Source: Planococcus halocryophilus
GTDB taxonomy: Bacteria > Bacillota > Bacilli > Bacillales_A > Planococcaceae
Reading direction: 5' to 3'
Assembly: GCF_022489025.1 (NCBI RefSeq)
Contig: NZ_JAKVTG010000007.1
Coordinates: 1 to 64,000 of the forward strand
DNA length: 64,000 bases
The notes beneath the pieces were generated by a model that did no database searches, had not been told where the DNA came from, and worked only from the letters and a program-made list of their open reading frames with translations. A program made the position numbers and the translations under genes. Shown here in pieces: positions 36,297 through 46,107 of the stretch. The number at the start of each line of letters is the position of its first letter. The first letter of the stretch is position 1.

Positions 36297-37277
36297 GTGA
36301 GAAAAAAAGTAATTGTGGTTCTTTGTTCTCTTTGTGTGGTCCTTGGTTTTTTCACTCTATGGTCGGCAGAGGGAGCTTTTCGTTCCGATTGGCAATTGCC
36401 CGCCGCGATTCCTGCAGATGAAGAAAGCTACCGTCTAGTATTAATTACACAAGAACTGGAAACTCCTTTTTGGAACAAAGTTGGTACAGGTGCTATGACA
36501 CAAGCAGCGCATGAGCAAGTGAATTTGGCTGTGTGGGGAAGTTATGGCAACAACCGTGAAGATTTTTTAAAACAAATTGAAATCGCACTTCATTCCAAAG
36601 TGGATGGAGTAATTGTCCAAGGTTTGGATACCGAAGAATTCAAGCAACTGACGAGGGAAAAAGCTGCGTTTTATGGCATTCCTGTAATTACCGTAGCCAA
36701 TGACGTACCAGTTGAAGAAAGTTTACGAAAAACCTTCGTGGGGTCGGATCATTACCAAGCAGGTAAAATGTTGGCGGAGCAATTGATTAGGGACATGCCA
36801 GCAGGAGGACAGACAGTATTAATGGGTGACATCGAGCAAGAATACAGCCAGCAGCAGCGACTGCAAGGCGTCACCGAAAGTTTGGCGAAGCACGACGAAA
36901 TCTCAACCGTATACGTGGAAAGCGGAAAATCGGATGAAGATATTATTACAGCCACTCAACATGCACTTAATCAAAACCCAGGTGTGCAGGCATTTATTGC
37001 CTTGAATGCTAATCATGTCGGACCCATGATGAAAGAAATCAGCCGACGTGCAGAGCTCGAGCCATATCACCTTTATTCATTTGATGATGGAGCCGAGACG
37101 GCTTCGCTTCTAGAGCAGGGAAAATTGGATGCCATGATTCAACAGTCTCCTGAACTAATGGGGGAGAAAAGCGTGGAGCTCATGATGCAATGGTTACGAA
37201 ATGAAGTAGTGCCACTGGACTCTGATGGATATATTACCGATATTCGGATTGTGAAAGGAGCGGTAGCGCAACCATGA
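36297..37277 (+). CDS. membrane-anchored sugar-binding sensor protein
   Basis: This is a type I periplasmic-binding-fold protein of 326 residues with an N-terminal membrane helix (VIVVLCSLCVVLGFFTLW) and no lipobox, so it stays anchored outside the membrane. The binding-fold parts are VLITQELETPFWNKVGTGAM, VDGVIVQGLD, FVGSDHYQAGKMLAEQLI and YSFDDGAETASLLEQGKLDA. It overlaps the histidine kinase gene by 4 nt, and such a coupled pair works as a sugar receptor signalling through the kinase (as in clostridial XylFII-LytS-YesN, from memory). It is a signalling receptor more likely than a transport receptor. Confidence 0.83.
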   Translation: MRKKVIVVLCSLCVVLGFFTLWSAEGAFRSDWQLPAAIPADEESYRLVLITQELETPFWNKVGTGAMTQAAHEQVNLAVWGSYGNNREDFLKQIEIALHSKVDGVIVQGLDTEEFKQLTREKAAFYGIPVITVANDVPVEESLRKTFVGSDHYQAGKMLAEQLIRDMPAGGQTVLMGDIEQEYSQQQRLQGVTESLAKHDEISTVYVESGKSDEDIITATQHALNQNPGVQAFIALNANHVGPMMKEISRRAELEPYHLYSFDDGAETASLLEQGKLDAMIQQSPELMGEKSVELMMQWLRNEVVPLDSDGYITDIRIVKGAVAQP

Positions 37278-38722
37278 ATACAATTCAGAAAAAAATCTGG
37301 ATGCTGGCACTCGTGGTACTGGCAATGATGATTGCCATCTGGCTGACGCTGACTTTTTACAACCAAAAAATGCAGACCCAATACAATGACATTCTGCAAA
37401 GGTACTTGCAGATGAATGAAGTTACCAGCGATAGCCAGCAAATGGTGACTGATTTGAATAATTATTTGTTGATGCCGTCTCAAGATACGCATAGTCAACT
37501 TGAAAACAGCAGAGAACAGCTCCTTATAGTCCAGTCCACGGTCTATGAATTACGGAATGTAGAAAATGAATTTGTATTAACCAATTACAGCCACCTCATT
37601 AGTAGTTTTGTAGAAACCGTAGATCGTTCAATTCGCTTTCAAGAACAAGAAGCCACAGAGGCATCTTTGAAAGAATTTACTGAAGCCACTAGAATTTCCA
37701 TGTATATATCAGAAATGACGTTAACGATTATTGATACAGAACTAAAAACATACGAACGGTTTTACAGAGAAATTATTGACCAATCTGCAGAATTGAAAAA
37801 GCTAGGCGTCTGGTTATTGTTGTTAATTACAGCGGCACTTATATTGTTCACCTATTTTTTTTCAATGAGCATTACGAAACCGATTCATCAATTGACAAAA
37901 GCTGCAAATGAATTGGCCAAAGGTCGATTTGATCAGGCCATTCATGTAGACACCAATGACGAAATTTCGTTTTTGGCCGAAACTTTTGACCATATGCGAG
38001 GCAATATCAATGCAATGATTGTGGAAATTCAGCAAAAAGCCCAATTGGAAAGCGAGCTGCAAGACAGCAAATTATTGCTCCAGCAGAGCCAGTTACTCAA
38101 TTTGCAAAGTCAAATAAATCCCCATTTTCTATTCAACACTTTGAACACATTATCCAAAAAAGCATACTTGGATGGTGCTGAAGAAACCAGTGACTTGATC
38201 GTCAGTGTGGCTAGTTTGCTGCGTTATAACTTAAAACGAATGGATCGTGCCGTAACTTTATCAGAAGAAGCATTTGTCTTGCGTCAATACATGGAAATTC
38301 AAAAAGCCCGATTTAGTGACCGACTGCAGTTTTTTACGGAACTGGATGCTGCTTGTATGAATTTGCAAATACCAGGACTGACACTGCAGCCACTGATTGA
38401 AAATGCAGTGATTCATGCAATCGAACCAGAAGAAGATGGCGGCCATATTTGGTTTCGCATTAAAGATGTAAATGCAGAAGTGTGGATAGAAATTGAAGAC
38501 AACGGCAAAGGTATGAGCCAGGAGAAAAGGTTGCAGTTACTTGACGGGGCAATCATACCAGCTGAAGGCCACTCGACCGGTATCGGGTTTACCAATGTTG
38601 TAAAAAGACTGCAGCTCTTTTATGGGAAAGAAGATGTGGTGACCATTGAAAGTGAAATCGGTCAAGGGACTAAGATTATCTTGAAACTACCGAAAATCAG
38701 GGGGACGGCTAACCATGATTAA
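37274..38722 (+). CDS. YesM/LytS-type sensor histidine kinase
   Basis: The protein has 482 residues. Two membrane helices (about 9-27 and 177-199) enclose an extracellular helical region of about 150 residues. A HAMP domain follows (SITKPIHQLTKAANELAKGR). The His-kinase box is QSQINPHFLFNTLNTLS with the phosphorylated His in NPHF. The HATPase has ENAVIHAI, IEDNGKGMS and STGIGFTNVVKRLQLFYG. It overlaps both neighbours (4 and 8 nt). It probably takes its signal from the membrane-anchored binding protein encoded just before it. Confidence 0.93.
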   Translation: MNTIQKKIWMLALVVLAMMIAIWLTLTFYNQKMQTQYNDILQRYLQMNEVTSDSQQMVTDLNNYLLMPSQDTHSQLENSREQLLIVQSTVYELRNVENEFVLTNYSHLISSFVETVDRSIRFQEQEATEASLKEFTEATRISMYISEMTLTIIDTELKTYERFYREIIDQSAELKKLGVWLLLLITAALILFTYFFSMSITKPIHQLTKAANELAKGRFDQAIHVDTNDEISFLAETFDHMRGNINAMIVEIQQKAQLESELQDSKLLLQQSQLLNLQSQINPHFLFNTLNTLSKKAYLDGAEETSDLIVSVASLLRYNLKRMDRAVTLSEEAFVLRQYMEIQKARFSDRLQFFTELDAACMNLQIPGLTLQPLIENAVIHAIEPEEDGGHIWFRIKDVNAEVWIEIEDNGKGMSQEKRLQLLDGAIIPAEGHSTGIGFTNVVKRLQLFYGKEDVVTIESEIGQGTKIILKLPKIRGTANHD

Positions 38723-40265
38723 ATTATTGATAGTAGATGATGAGCCGATTGAGCGAGATGGCATGCAGGCTATTTTACAGCACGCCTATCATGAATTTGA
38801 TATCAAGCAGGCGAAAAATGGGAAAATGGCGATTGAATTGACGGAAAGCTGGAAACCGGACTGGATCTTCATGGATATCAAGATGCCTGGAATGACAGGG
38901 CTAGAGGCGATTGAGCAAATTCAGCACAACAACCGAGATATTCAATTTGTTATGGTCACGGCTTTTGACACTTTCGACTATGCTCGCCAGGCGATTAAAT
39001 TGGGGGTTAAAGATTATTTGTTGAAGCCGAGCAAAGCAAGTGAAATCGTCGCAATTGTTGGCAAGCTTCTGGCACAGCAACAACAAAAAGAGCAAGTTTC
39101 AGCAACACAAAATCAACAACAAGCCGATTTTCAAAAAGCATTAGCTATTGTTGAAACAGATGTTGTTACGCAATTGCTATTTGATCATGTACATGATGTC
39201 CATATTGAACTGTTGGTGGATATGTTAGAGATTCCAGCGACTGATGAGAAATTTGTCATGACTATCATCGTGCCAGAAGGATTTGAAGTTTTGTACCCCC
39301 GGCTAAAAGAGTGCATTCGTTCGACTGAGAACGCGTGGATTGGTGCCTTATATGGCCACCAATTACCGATTATCGTGTTCCGAGACAAGAAAAAATCATT
39401 TCGTTCACAAGCCATTTCCTTGGTTAAAGCCATTTTGACCATTTCAACAAGTCAACAGCCGGGCTGGTTTATCGGGGTGGGGCCAGTATGTACATCCTTA
39501 GAAGACATACGAAACTCCTATCAAAAATCGCTTATTGCTACGATGGACTTGTCATTGCCATCTAGGTATCGGTTTTCATCCGATGTTCCAATACTTGAAA
39601 AAGCCGGAGACGCTGCTTTTGTTAAGAAGCAGGAGAAAAAGCTTTTTGATTTTATTCGTTTGGGACAATGGGATGCGATTGATCAGCTCGTGATGGACTT
39701 GATCCGCCGCTTCGAGCATGAAGGGGCCAATATCCTGTGGACCCAGCAACGAATACTTGAATTTTTATGGATTACGGCACGGATCATGGGTGAAGTGGGC
39801 ATTGATGCCTCCATTTCTTATTACACGTTTCAAGCAAAAGATCATCGACAATTATACAGTGAAACACGGCAAGTTGTTGAACGGCTAAAGCATGTTTACA
39901 TGGAACATTACGATCGCTTAGAAGTGGATAAAATCCACCAACTCAAACAATACATTATGGAACATTCGCATCAAGATCTTTCCTTAGATGCGCTAGCGCA
40001 GAGAGTAGAACTAAGCCCCATTTACCTCAGCAAAATGTTCAAAGAAAAACTGGGGATTAATTACATTGATTTCCTGACGTCGTGCCGAATTGACAAAGCA
40101 AAAAAACTATTAGGCGATCCACAGAAAAGTTTAAAGGAAATCTCATTTGAAATCGGCTATCACGAACCTAATTATTTCAGCAAAGTTTTTAAGAAAATGA
40201 ATGATGTTTCTCCAAAGGAATACCGAAAAACGCTATTACATGGAAAGGAAGAAACAACGCGATGA
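38715..40265 (+). CDS. YesN-type response regulator with AraC DNA-binding domain
   Basis: The protein has 516 residues. The receiver domain (1-120) starts IKLLIVDDEPIERDGM, with the phospho-acceptor Asp in PDWIFMDIKMPGMTG and the switch Lys in KDYLLKPSKA. A middle region of about 280 residues lacks a clear family. The C-terminal AraC domain has two helix-turn-helix units (LSLDALAQRVELSPIYLSKM and SLKEISFEIGYHEPNYFSKV). It is the partner of the kinase and likely activates the sugar transporter operon upstream or its own operon. Confidence 0.93.
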   Translation: MIKLLIVDDEPIERDGMQAILQHAYHEFDIKQAKNGKMAIELTESWKPDWIFMDIKMPGMTGLEAIEQIQHNNRDIQFVMVTAFDTFDYARQAIKLGVKDYLLKPSKASEIVAIVGKLLAQQQQKEQVSATQNQQQADFQKALAIVETDVVTQLLFDHVHDVHIELLVDMLEIPATDEKFVMTIIVPEGFEVLYPRLKECIRSTENAWIGALYGHQLPIIVFRDKKKSFRSQAISLVKAILTISTSQQPGWFIGVGPVCTSLEDIRNSYQKSLIATMDLSLPSRYRFSSDVPILEKAGDAAFVKKQEKKLFDFIRLGQWDAIDQLVMDLIRRFEHEGANILWTQQRILEFLWITARIMGEVGIDASISYYTFQAKDHRQLYSETRQVVERLKHVYMEHYDRLEVDKIHQLKQYIMEHSHQDLSLDALAQRVELSPIYLSKMFKEKLGINYIDFLTSCRIDKAKKLLGDPQKSLKEISFEIGYHEPNYFSKVFKKMNDVSPKEYRKTLLHGKEETTR

Positions 40266-41329
40266 CTAAAAAAAATCGCTGGAGACTTATGGTGCTTTTA
40301 TTCATCAGCTTATTCGTTGGCGCTTGTACACCTGCAGAACAGGCTGTAAAAAAAAATCCTGAAAAAACAGTCGTAGCAGCTAACGACGACACAGTCAAAA
40401 TCGGTTTTTCCATGGATACGTTAAAAGAAGAGCGTTGGTTGAAGGATCAAGCATTATTTAAAGAGGCAGTAGAAGCATTAGGTGCGGAAGTGGAAATTGT
40501 GGCAGCTAATGGCGATGACGCACTCCAGATTACGCAGGCTGAGACCTTGATCCAGCAAGGCATTGACCTGCTGGTTATTGTGCCGCACAATGCTGAGGCA
40601 ACAGCAGCAATTGTTCACAAAGCCCATAGCGCAGGCATCAAAGTTATTGCGTATGATCGTTTAGTAAAAAATGCGTCGATTGACTTGTATGTATCATTTG
40701 ATAATGAACGTGTTGGCGAATTGCAGGCAGAAGCGATTTTGGAGCTGGTGCCAAAAGGAAACTATGTCTATATTGGAGGTGCCACGACCGACAACAATGT
40801 TCACTTGATTAAAAAAGGGGTTTTCAATGTGCTTCAACCAGCTATTGACCAAGGCGACATTAAAGTCGTCTATGATCAATGGACAGAGGACTGGTCACCA
40901 GAAAAGGCCTTTCTTAATATGACAGAGGCTCTTGCTGCAAACAACAACCAAATTGATGCTGTTATTGCTGCGAACGATGCAACGGCTGGGGGCGTTATTC
41001 AGGCATTAGCAGCACAGGGCTTAGCAGGGAAAATTCCGGTGGCCGGACAAGATGCCGAACTTGCTGCAGTACAGCGGATTGTTGGCAAAACACAAACGAT
41101 GACAGTTTACAAACCGATTCAGACTTTGACCGAACAAGCAGCGTCTTTAGCTGTCAGAATGGCCAAAGGCGACACCATTACGACGGCTAGAGTTGTCAAC
41201 AACGGTAAAGTCGATGTGCCATCGATCCTGTTAGCACCGATTCCGGTAACAATCGACAACCTGCAAGACACTGTTATTAAAGATGGCTTTCACACACAAG
41301 CAGATGTTTATGGAGAGGCAGCTAAATAA
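40262..41329 (+). CDS. XylF-like sugar-binding lipoprotein
   Basis: The protein has 355 residues. A lipoprotein signal ends in LFVGACTPAEQ (Cys22). The mature part is XylF-like: VKIGFSMDTLKEERWLKDQA, QGIDLLVIVPHNAEATAAIV, KVIAYDRLVKNASIDLYVSF, AANDATAGGVIQAL and GQDAELAAVQRIVGKTQTMT. It overlaps the regulator gene by 4 nt, so it is made with the sensory system. No ATPase or permease follows, so it may share GguA/GguB or act in signalling. D-xylose is the best guess for the ligand. Confidence 0.88.
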   Translation: MTKKNRWRLMVLLFISLFVGACTPAEQAVKKNPEKTVVAANDDTVKIGFSMDTLKEERWLKDQALFKEAVEALGAEVEIVAANGDDALQITQAETLIQQGIDLLVIVPHNAEATAAIVHKAHSAGIKVIAYDRLVKNASIDLYVSFDNERVGELQAEAILELVPKGNYVYIGGATTDNNVHLIKKGVFNVLQPAIDQGDIKVVYDQWTEDWSPEKAFLNMTEALAANNNQIDAVIAANDATAGGVIQALAAQGLAGKIPVAGQDAELAAVQRIVGKTQTMTVYKPIQTLTEQAASLAVRMAKGDTITTARVVNNGKVDVPSILLAPIPVTIDNLQDTVIKDGFHTQADVYGEAAK

Positions 41330-41368
41330 TGAAACTAAAAGATATTAGTCATTCATGAAGGCTTCCTG

Positions 41369-42004
41369 TTAGTCTATATTTTGTTTCGTCTTGTCTACAA
41401 GCAGCTGTAATTCACGAAGTGTTTGCTGCTGAATAGCGTTCTGTAAAAAGGATTCATCTAAAAATGTGCGCAAATAAGCTTTTTTGTCAGGACTAGAAAT
41501 CCTGGCTTTTTTTACGAGCAGCCGGGCAGCAAAAAGAAATTCGAGGTATTGGTCATAGCGGTCATCGAATTGATTAGACAATTCTTGGTTAATTTTTTTT
41601 GCGAGCATGGGGCTTGCCCCATTCGTTGACACGGCAATACTCAATTTTCCTCTTGTGAAATGAGCGGGAAAATGAATATTGCCGAACTCAGCTTCAGCAA
41701 CAGCGTTCACTAAGCAATTTAGGGGAGCCGCTTTTCGTGCAGCTGCATTACTAACGGGATCATTCGTTGCAACAATCAGCATAAAAGCTTTTTCTACATC
41801 TTGATACTCAAAATTTCTCGGCTTCCAAGTGACTAGTTCTTGATCTGCCCATCGGCTTATTTCAGCAGTCGCAGTTGGGCTAATGACGGTCAATCTTGCC
41901 TCTTGATCAACCAGACGTTCAAGTCTACGTGTTGCTATATGTCCGCCTCCAATAACGACCACTTCTTTGTTTTTTATATCAATCATGATGGGAATTGTCG
42001 TCAT
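41369..42004 (-). CDS. sirC: precorrin-2 dehydrogenase (siroheme synthesis) SirC
   Basis: SirC oxidises precorrin-2 to sirohydrochlorin with NAD+. The 211-residue protein has the N-terminal Rossmann motif VVVIGGGHIATRRLERLVDQ, the ATNDPVSNAAAR stretch and the NIHFPAHFTRGKLSIAVST block typical of CysG-N/MET8 proteins. GGAGGCGG precedes ATG 42004. It is divergent from the sulfate cluster that holds sumT and sirB, so the three siroheme enzymes are encoded close together but not in one operon. Confidence 0.92.
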   Translation of the reverse strand: MTTIPIMIDIKNKEVVVIGGGHIATRRLERLVDQEARLTVISPTATAEISRWADQELVTWKPRNFEYQDVEKAFMLIVATNDPVSNAAARKAAPLNCLVNAVAEAEFGNIHFPAHFTRGKLSIAVSTNGASPMLAKKINQELSNQFDDRYDQYLEFLFAARLLVKKARISSPDKKAYLRTFLDESFLQNAIQQQTLRELQLLVDKTKQNID

Positions 42005-42185
42005 CTTCTCCGCCTCCTTTATGCATTTAATACTAGCAAATTAATTCTAAGAATAGTTATAAAAATAAATAATTGGCTGATTTTTTAAAAAAATTGGAGC
42101 ACTACAGTCCGGCATTATTCGCATAACCTTGCTGTTCGTGACTGATTTTTTGCGAATATAAAAATAAAAACTTTTAAAACATAGT

Positions 42186-42214
42186 TTGACACTCGGAATA
42201 GTATAATATATACT
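42186..42214 (+). promoter_or_regulatory. promoter of the sulfate-assimilation operon
   Basis: TTGACA (42186-42191), 17 nt, TATACT (42209-42214): a near-consensus SigA promoter about 45 bp before the riboswitch. Confidence 0.75.
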
Positions 42215-42263
42215 TTGTGAAATCAAACATTTCAGACAATTTGCGCTAACAATTGAATAGACG

Positions 42264-42371
42264 TTCTTATCAAGAGAGACGGAGGGATTGGCCCTGTGAT
42301 GTCTCAGCAACCCTCCTTAAAGGAAACGGTGCTAACTCCAATAGGCTTGTTTTAGCCTAGAAGATAAGAAG
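42264..42371 (+). ncRNA. SAM-I (S-box) riboswitch upstream of sat
   Basis: The conserved S-box parts are present in order: TTCTTATCAAGAG (P1 and P2), GGAGGGATTGGCCCTGTGATG, CAGCAACC, GGTGCTAA and the closing AGATAAGAA that pairs with the first strand. SAM binding lets the following terminator form and shuts off the operon. This is established for S-boxes. Confidence 0.97.
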
Positions 42372-42386
42372 ATTGTTTGGCTTTTT

Positions 42387-42423
42387 AGGACCTTCTTCTT
42401 GTTAAAGAGGTCCTTTTCTTTTT
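42387..42423 (+). terminator. expression-platform terminator of the first SAM riboswitch
   Basis: AGGACCTTCTT..AAGAGGTCCTT forms a stem (one bulge) followed by TTTTCTTTTT, right after the aptamer. Confidence 0.9.
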
Positions 42424-42504
42424 GCCTGAATGTCTGGATAGTTTGGTCTCAGAGCGCTTTTTCAAGAACTAACACGTAGAAAAACTAACATTGGAGGTAA
42501 TATC

Positions 42505-43668
42505 ATGACAAGTAAAGCACACGGTGGAGATTTGGTAAATAGACAGCTAGTCGGCACTGCAAGGGAACAGGCGTTGAAAAAAGCAGCATCTCTTTCTTCA
42601 ATATCAATTTCGGATTGGGCTATCTCAGATTTAGAGTTGATCGGTATTGGTGGCTTCAGCCCATTGACTGGCTTTCTTGGGCAAAAAGATTACAGCAGTG
42701 TTTTACAAACATCACGTCTAAGCAATGGCACGGTTTGGAGCGTACCGATAACGCTGTCCGTTACAGAAAAAGAAGCGGACCGCTATCAAATCGGCGATAA
42801 CATAGCCTTAAAAGGCGAAGATGGAATTATTTATGGCACGCTCGAGTTAACCGAAAAGTACAGTTATGACAAAGTATTAGAAGCTGAAAAAATTTACGGT
42901 ACTACAGAAAAAGCGCATGCAGGTGTAGAGAAATTATTTACACGCGGAAAGATTTACTTGGCAGGTCCGATTATATTGTTGAACCGCCCAGATCACAGCG
43001 AATTCGCAGAGTTTCATCTAGACCCTCTTGAAACGCGACAGTTGTTCAAAGACCTTGGCTGGAAAACAATTGTTGGTTTTCAAACACGTAACCCGGTGCA
43101 TCGTGCGCATGAATATATTCAGAAAGCCGCATTGGAAGTAGTTGATGGATTGCTGCTAAATCCACTAGTTGGTGAAACCAAATCAGATGATATATCCGCC
43201 GCTGTGCGGATGGAAAGTTATCAAGTCATTTTGAAGCATTATTATCCGCAAGACCGAGCACGTTTAGCCATTTATCCTGCGGCTATGCGTTATGCCGGAC
43301 CGAAAGAAGCCATTCTGCATGCCATTGTCCGGAAGAATTACGGATGTACGCACTTTATTGTCGGACGTGATCATGCAGGGGTCGGTGATTATTATGGCAC
43401 ATACGAAGCACAGGAATTTATCAGTCAATTTGAAGATGAATTGGGTATTCAAATTTTTAAATTCGAACATTCTTTTTACTGCAATGCTTGTGAAAATATG
43501 GCGACAGCCAAAACTTGCCCCCATGATGCAGAACACCATGTTCATTTAAGTGGGACGAAAGTTCGTGAATTGCTTCGCAACGGAGAAAAGCCACCGAAGC
43601 AATTTTCCCGTCCGGAAGTAGCCGATGTGCTGATCAAAGGCTTGCGGGAGACCGTAGTTAGTAACTAA
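42505..43668 (+). CDS. sat: sulfate adenylyltransferase (ATP sulfurylase)
   Basis: Sat makes adenosine 5'-phosphosulfate (APS) from sulfate and ATP, the first step of sulfate assimilation. The 387-residue monofunctional form shows [35 protein letters not shown] (the ATP-binding QTRNPxHxxHE box), [20 protein letters not shown] and [12 protein letters not shown] 42505 follows TGGAGG. It is the first gene of the riboswitch-controlled operon. Confidence 0.96.
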   Translation: MTSKAHGGDLVNRQLVGTAREQALKKAASLSSISISDWAISDLELIGIGGFSPLTGFLGQKDYSSVLQTSRLSNGTVWSVPITLSVTEKEADRYQIGDNIALKGEDGIIYGTLELTEKYSYDKVLEAEKIYGTTEKAHAGVEKLFTRGKIYLAGPIILLNRPDHSEFAEFHLDPLETRQLFKDLGWKTIVGFQTRNPVHRAHEYIQKAALEVVDGLLLNPLVGETKSDDISAAVRMESYQVILKHYYPQDRARLAIYPAAMRYAGPKEAILHAIVRKNYGCTHFIVGRDHAGVGDYYGTYEAQEFISQFEDELGIQIFKFEHSFYCNACENMATAKTCPHDAEHHVHLSGTKVRELLRNGEKPPKQFSRPEVADVLIKGLRETVVSN

Positions 43669-43685
43669 TTAGAGGGTGGTTGCCT

Positions 43686-45464
43686 ATGTCAGTCCAAATG
43701 ATTTTTGTGCTTATTGTCATTGTCGCCATGGTCAGTGCGTTACTTTTTGAAATTGCTCGCCCGGATATGATTGTGTTTTCGGCATTGGTGGTCTTGCTGC
43801 TATCTGGAATTTTAACGACAGAAGAAGCATTGCGCGGGTTTTCAAATCCAGGAATGTTGACGATTGCCTTGTTGTTTATCGTAGTCGGTACTGTGCAAAA
43901 GCATGGCCTAATCGATCAGATGATGATCAGTTGGCTGAATAAAGGAAAAAGCTTGAAGGGTTCCTTGTTTCGCATTTTTCTTCCGTTGCCTTTGATTTCT
44001 GCTTTTTTGAATAATACGCCCATTGTAGTGACGTTGACACCATTATTGAAAAAATGGGCTGAAGAACGCAACATTGCCCCTTCTAAAGTATTGATTCCTT
44101 TATCGTATGTAACTATTTTAGGTGGCACCATCACATTGATGGGAACTTCTACTAATTTAGTCGTTCACGGCATGTTGATCGATTATGGTCTTAAAGGATT
44201 TTCACTGTTCGAATTGGCCATTGTCGGAATTCCCATCACCATTGTGGGATTGATTTATTTATTCACGGTTGGCAATATGCTGTTACCTGAAAATAAGGGA
44301 TTCAGTAAACAAGTTATAGAAGATTCACGAAACTACATTGCTGAAATGATGGTCGAGGAAATATTCCCACAGATCAATCAAACAGTAGAACAAGCTAGAC
44401 TGCGAGAGTTGAAAGGGGTGTACTTGATCGAAATTATTCGTGGCCAGACACGGATTTCCTCGGTTAGTTCGAAAACCGTCATTCAAGCCGGAGATCGCTT
44501 GATTTTTACAGGACTTATTTCCACGATTACTGAACTGCAAAAAAGAAAAGGCTTGAAGTTAAAAACCGGCACCGATTTGCAATTGGGTGATTTGAAAAAT
44601 GGCAATACGCAGCTTGCAGAAGCAGTTGTTTCACATGAATCAACACTGTTGTCGAAAACCATTAAACAAGCTCAATTTCGCTCACGTTTTGATGCAGGCG
44701 TTATGGCGGTGCATCGCAATAATGAACGCATTAAAAGCAAAGTCGGAGATATTATCTTACGGCCAGGTGATACGTTGTTGTTGCTTGCTGGAGCGGACTT
44801 TGTCGAGAAATACCAGCAATCCAATGATTTTTATGTGGTTTCCTCTATGAAAACACCAAAATCTTTGCAGGAAAGCCGTTTAGTCGGTTGGTTTTCCTTA
44901 CTGGTGTTAGTGACCGCGATTGTCTGTGTCATTACAGGGTGGTTGACGATGTTCAAAGCGATGGCGTTAGCAGTACTTCTATTGCTAGTAACCAAATCAA
45001 TTTCTATGGAAGATGCAAAGAATGATGTGCAGTTTAACGTGTTGCTGCTGATTGCTAGTGCATTCGGCGTCGGAGCAGCTATGACAAAAACGGGTTTAGC
45101 TCAGTGGATGGCAGATGGCTTATTGGCTGTCGGACAACCATTCGGCCTGTTGGCAATTTTGATTTTGATTTACTTATTGACTAGCGTTTTTACAGAGTTG
45201 ATCACCAATAGTGCTGCAGCAGTCTTAATGATTCCAATTGGCATCGAAATGGCTAGCTATCTGCAACTAGATCCAATGGGTTTTGCGGTTATTATCACCA
45301 TTGCCGCTTCTGCTAGCTTTATTACACCTATCGGCTACCAAACCAACTTAATCGTTTATGGACCGGGAGGCTACAAGTTTATGGACTACGTCAAAGTTGG
45401 GACGCCACTGAGCATGTTGGTGATGACGGTAACCATCACAATTGTTTACTATTACTGGTTTTAG
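43686..45464 (+). CDS. SLC13-type sulfate/anion permease with RCK_C domains
   Basis: The membrane protein has 592 residues. Two blocks of helices (1-200 and 400-590) of the ArsB/CitT/SLC13 superfamily carry the repeated NNTPIVVTL and TNSAAAVLMI motifs. Between them lie two RCK_C (TrkA-C-like) regulatory domains, ending in ISSVSSKTVIQAGDRLIFTG and KVGDIILRPGDTLLLLAGAD. ATG 43686 is chosen over TTG 43680 because of spacing from AGAGGGTGG. Its place between sat and cysC implies sulfate uptake, instead of the PiT-like CysP used by B. subtilis. Confidence 0.88.
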   Translation: MSVQMIFVLIVIVAMVSALLFEIARPDMIVFSALVVLLLSGILTTEEALRGFSNPGMLTIALLFIVVGTVQKHGLIDQMMISWLNKGKSLKGSLFRIFLPLPLISAFLNNTPIVVTLTPLLKKWAEERNIAPSKVLIPLSYVTILGGTITLMGTSTNLVVHGMLIDYGLKGFSLFELAIVGIPITIVGLIYLFTVGNMLLPENKGFSKQVIEDSRNYIAEMMVEEIFPQINQTVEQARLRELKGVYLIEIIRGQTRISSVSSKTVIQAGDRLIFTGLISTITELQKRKGLKLKTGTDLQLGDLKNGNTQLAEAVVSHESTLLSKTIKQAQFRSRFDAGVMAVHRNNERIKSKVGDIILRPGDTLLLLAGADFVEKYQQSNDFYVVSSMKTPKSLQESRLVGWFSLLVLVTAIVCVITGWLTMFKAMALAVLLLLVTKSISMEDAKNDVQFNVLLLIASAFGVGAAMTKTGLAQWMADGLLAVGQPFGLLAILILIYLLTSVFTELITNSAAAVLMIPIGIEMASYLQLDPMGFAVIITIAASASFITPIGYQTNLIVYGPGGYKFMDYVKVGTPLSMLVMTVTITIVYYYWF

Positions 45465-45476
45465 GAGGAGAAAAAG

Positions 45477-46079
45477 ATGAGCAAAGCAACCAATATTGTT
45501 TGGCATGAATCGACTGTCACAAAAGAAAATCGACAAAAATTAAATAATCACAAAAGCGGGGTGCTCTGGTTTACCGGATTATCGGGATCGGGAAAATCGA
45601 CAGTTTCTGTCAGCCTTGAAAAAGAAATTCATGCGCTCGGAATACGCACCTATTTGCTCGATGGTGACAATGTCCGTCATGGATTAAACAAAAACTTAGG
45701 GTTCAGCCAACAAGATCGTACTGAAAATATTCGTCGAATCGGTGAAGTAGGCAAGTTGATGACGGATGCAGGTGTTTTGACTTTGACCGCTTTTATCTCA
45801 CCGTATCAGGAAGACCGTGCTCAAGTTCGTGCATTACTTGAAAAAGATGAATTTATCGAAGTATATGTAAAATGCGGCGTAGAGACGTGCGAAAATCGAG
45901 ATCCAAAAGGTCTTTATAAAAAAGCAAGAGCTGGTGAAATCAAAGGGTTTACCGGGATCGATGCCCCATATGAAGAACCGAGAAATCCGGACATTACCAT
46001 TGAAACTGATAAGCAGACTATAGACGAATCAGTACAGATTATCATCGATTATTTGAAAAAAGCCGGATATCTGGGCTAA
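45477..46079 (+). CDS. cysC: adenylylsulfate kinase
   Basis: CysC phosphorylates APS to PAPS. The 200-residue protein has the P-loop GLSGSGKST, the [19 protein letters not shown] segment, [13 protein letters not shown] and the lid [18 protein letters not shown]. Serine in FISPYQEDR is the usual intermediate-site region. AGGAGG lies before the ATG, and the spacing of 12 nt from the permease gene keeps it in the operon. Confidence 0.95.
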   Translation: MSKATNIVWHESTVTKENRQKLNNHKSGVLWFTGLSGSGKSTVSVSLEKEIHALGIRTYLLDGDNVRHGLNKNLGFSQQDRTENIRRIGEVGKLMTDAGVLTLTAFISPYQEDRAQVRALLEKDEFIEVYVKCGVETCENRDPKGLYKKARAGEIKGFTGIDAPYEEPRNPDITIETDKQTIDESVQIIIDYLKKAGYLG

Positions 46080-46107
46080 TGAATTTTAACTAAAGGAGGA
46101 ATGTGGG

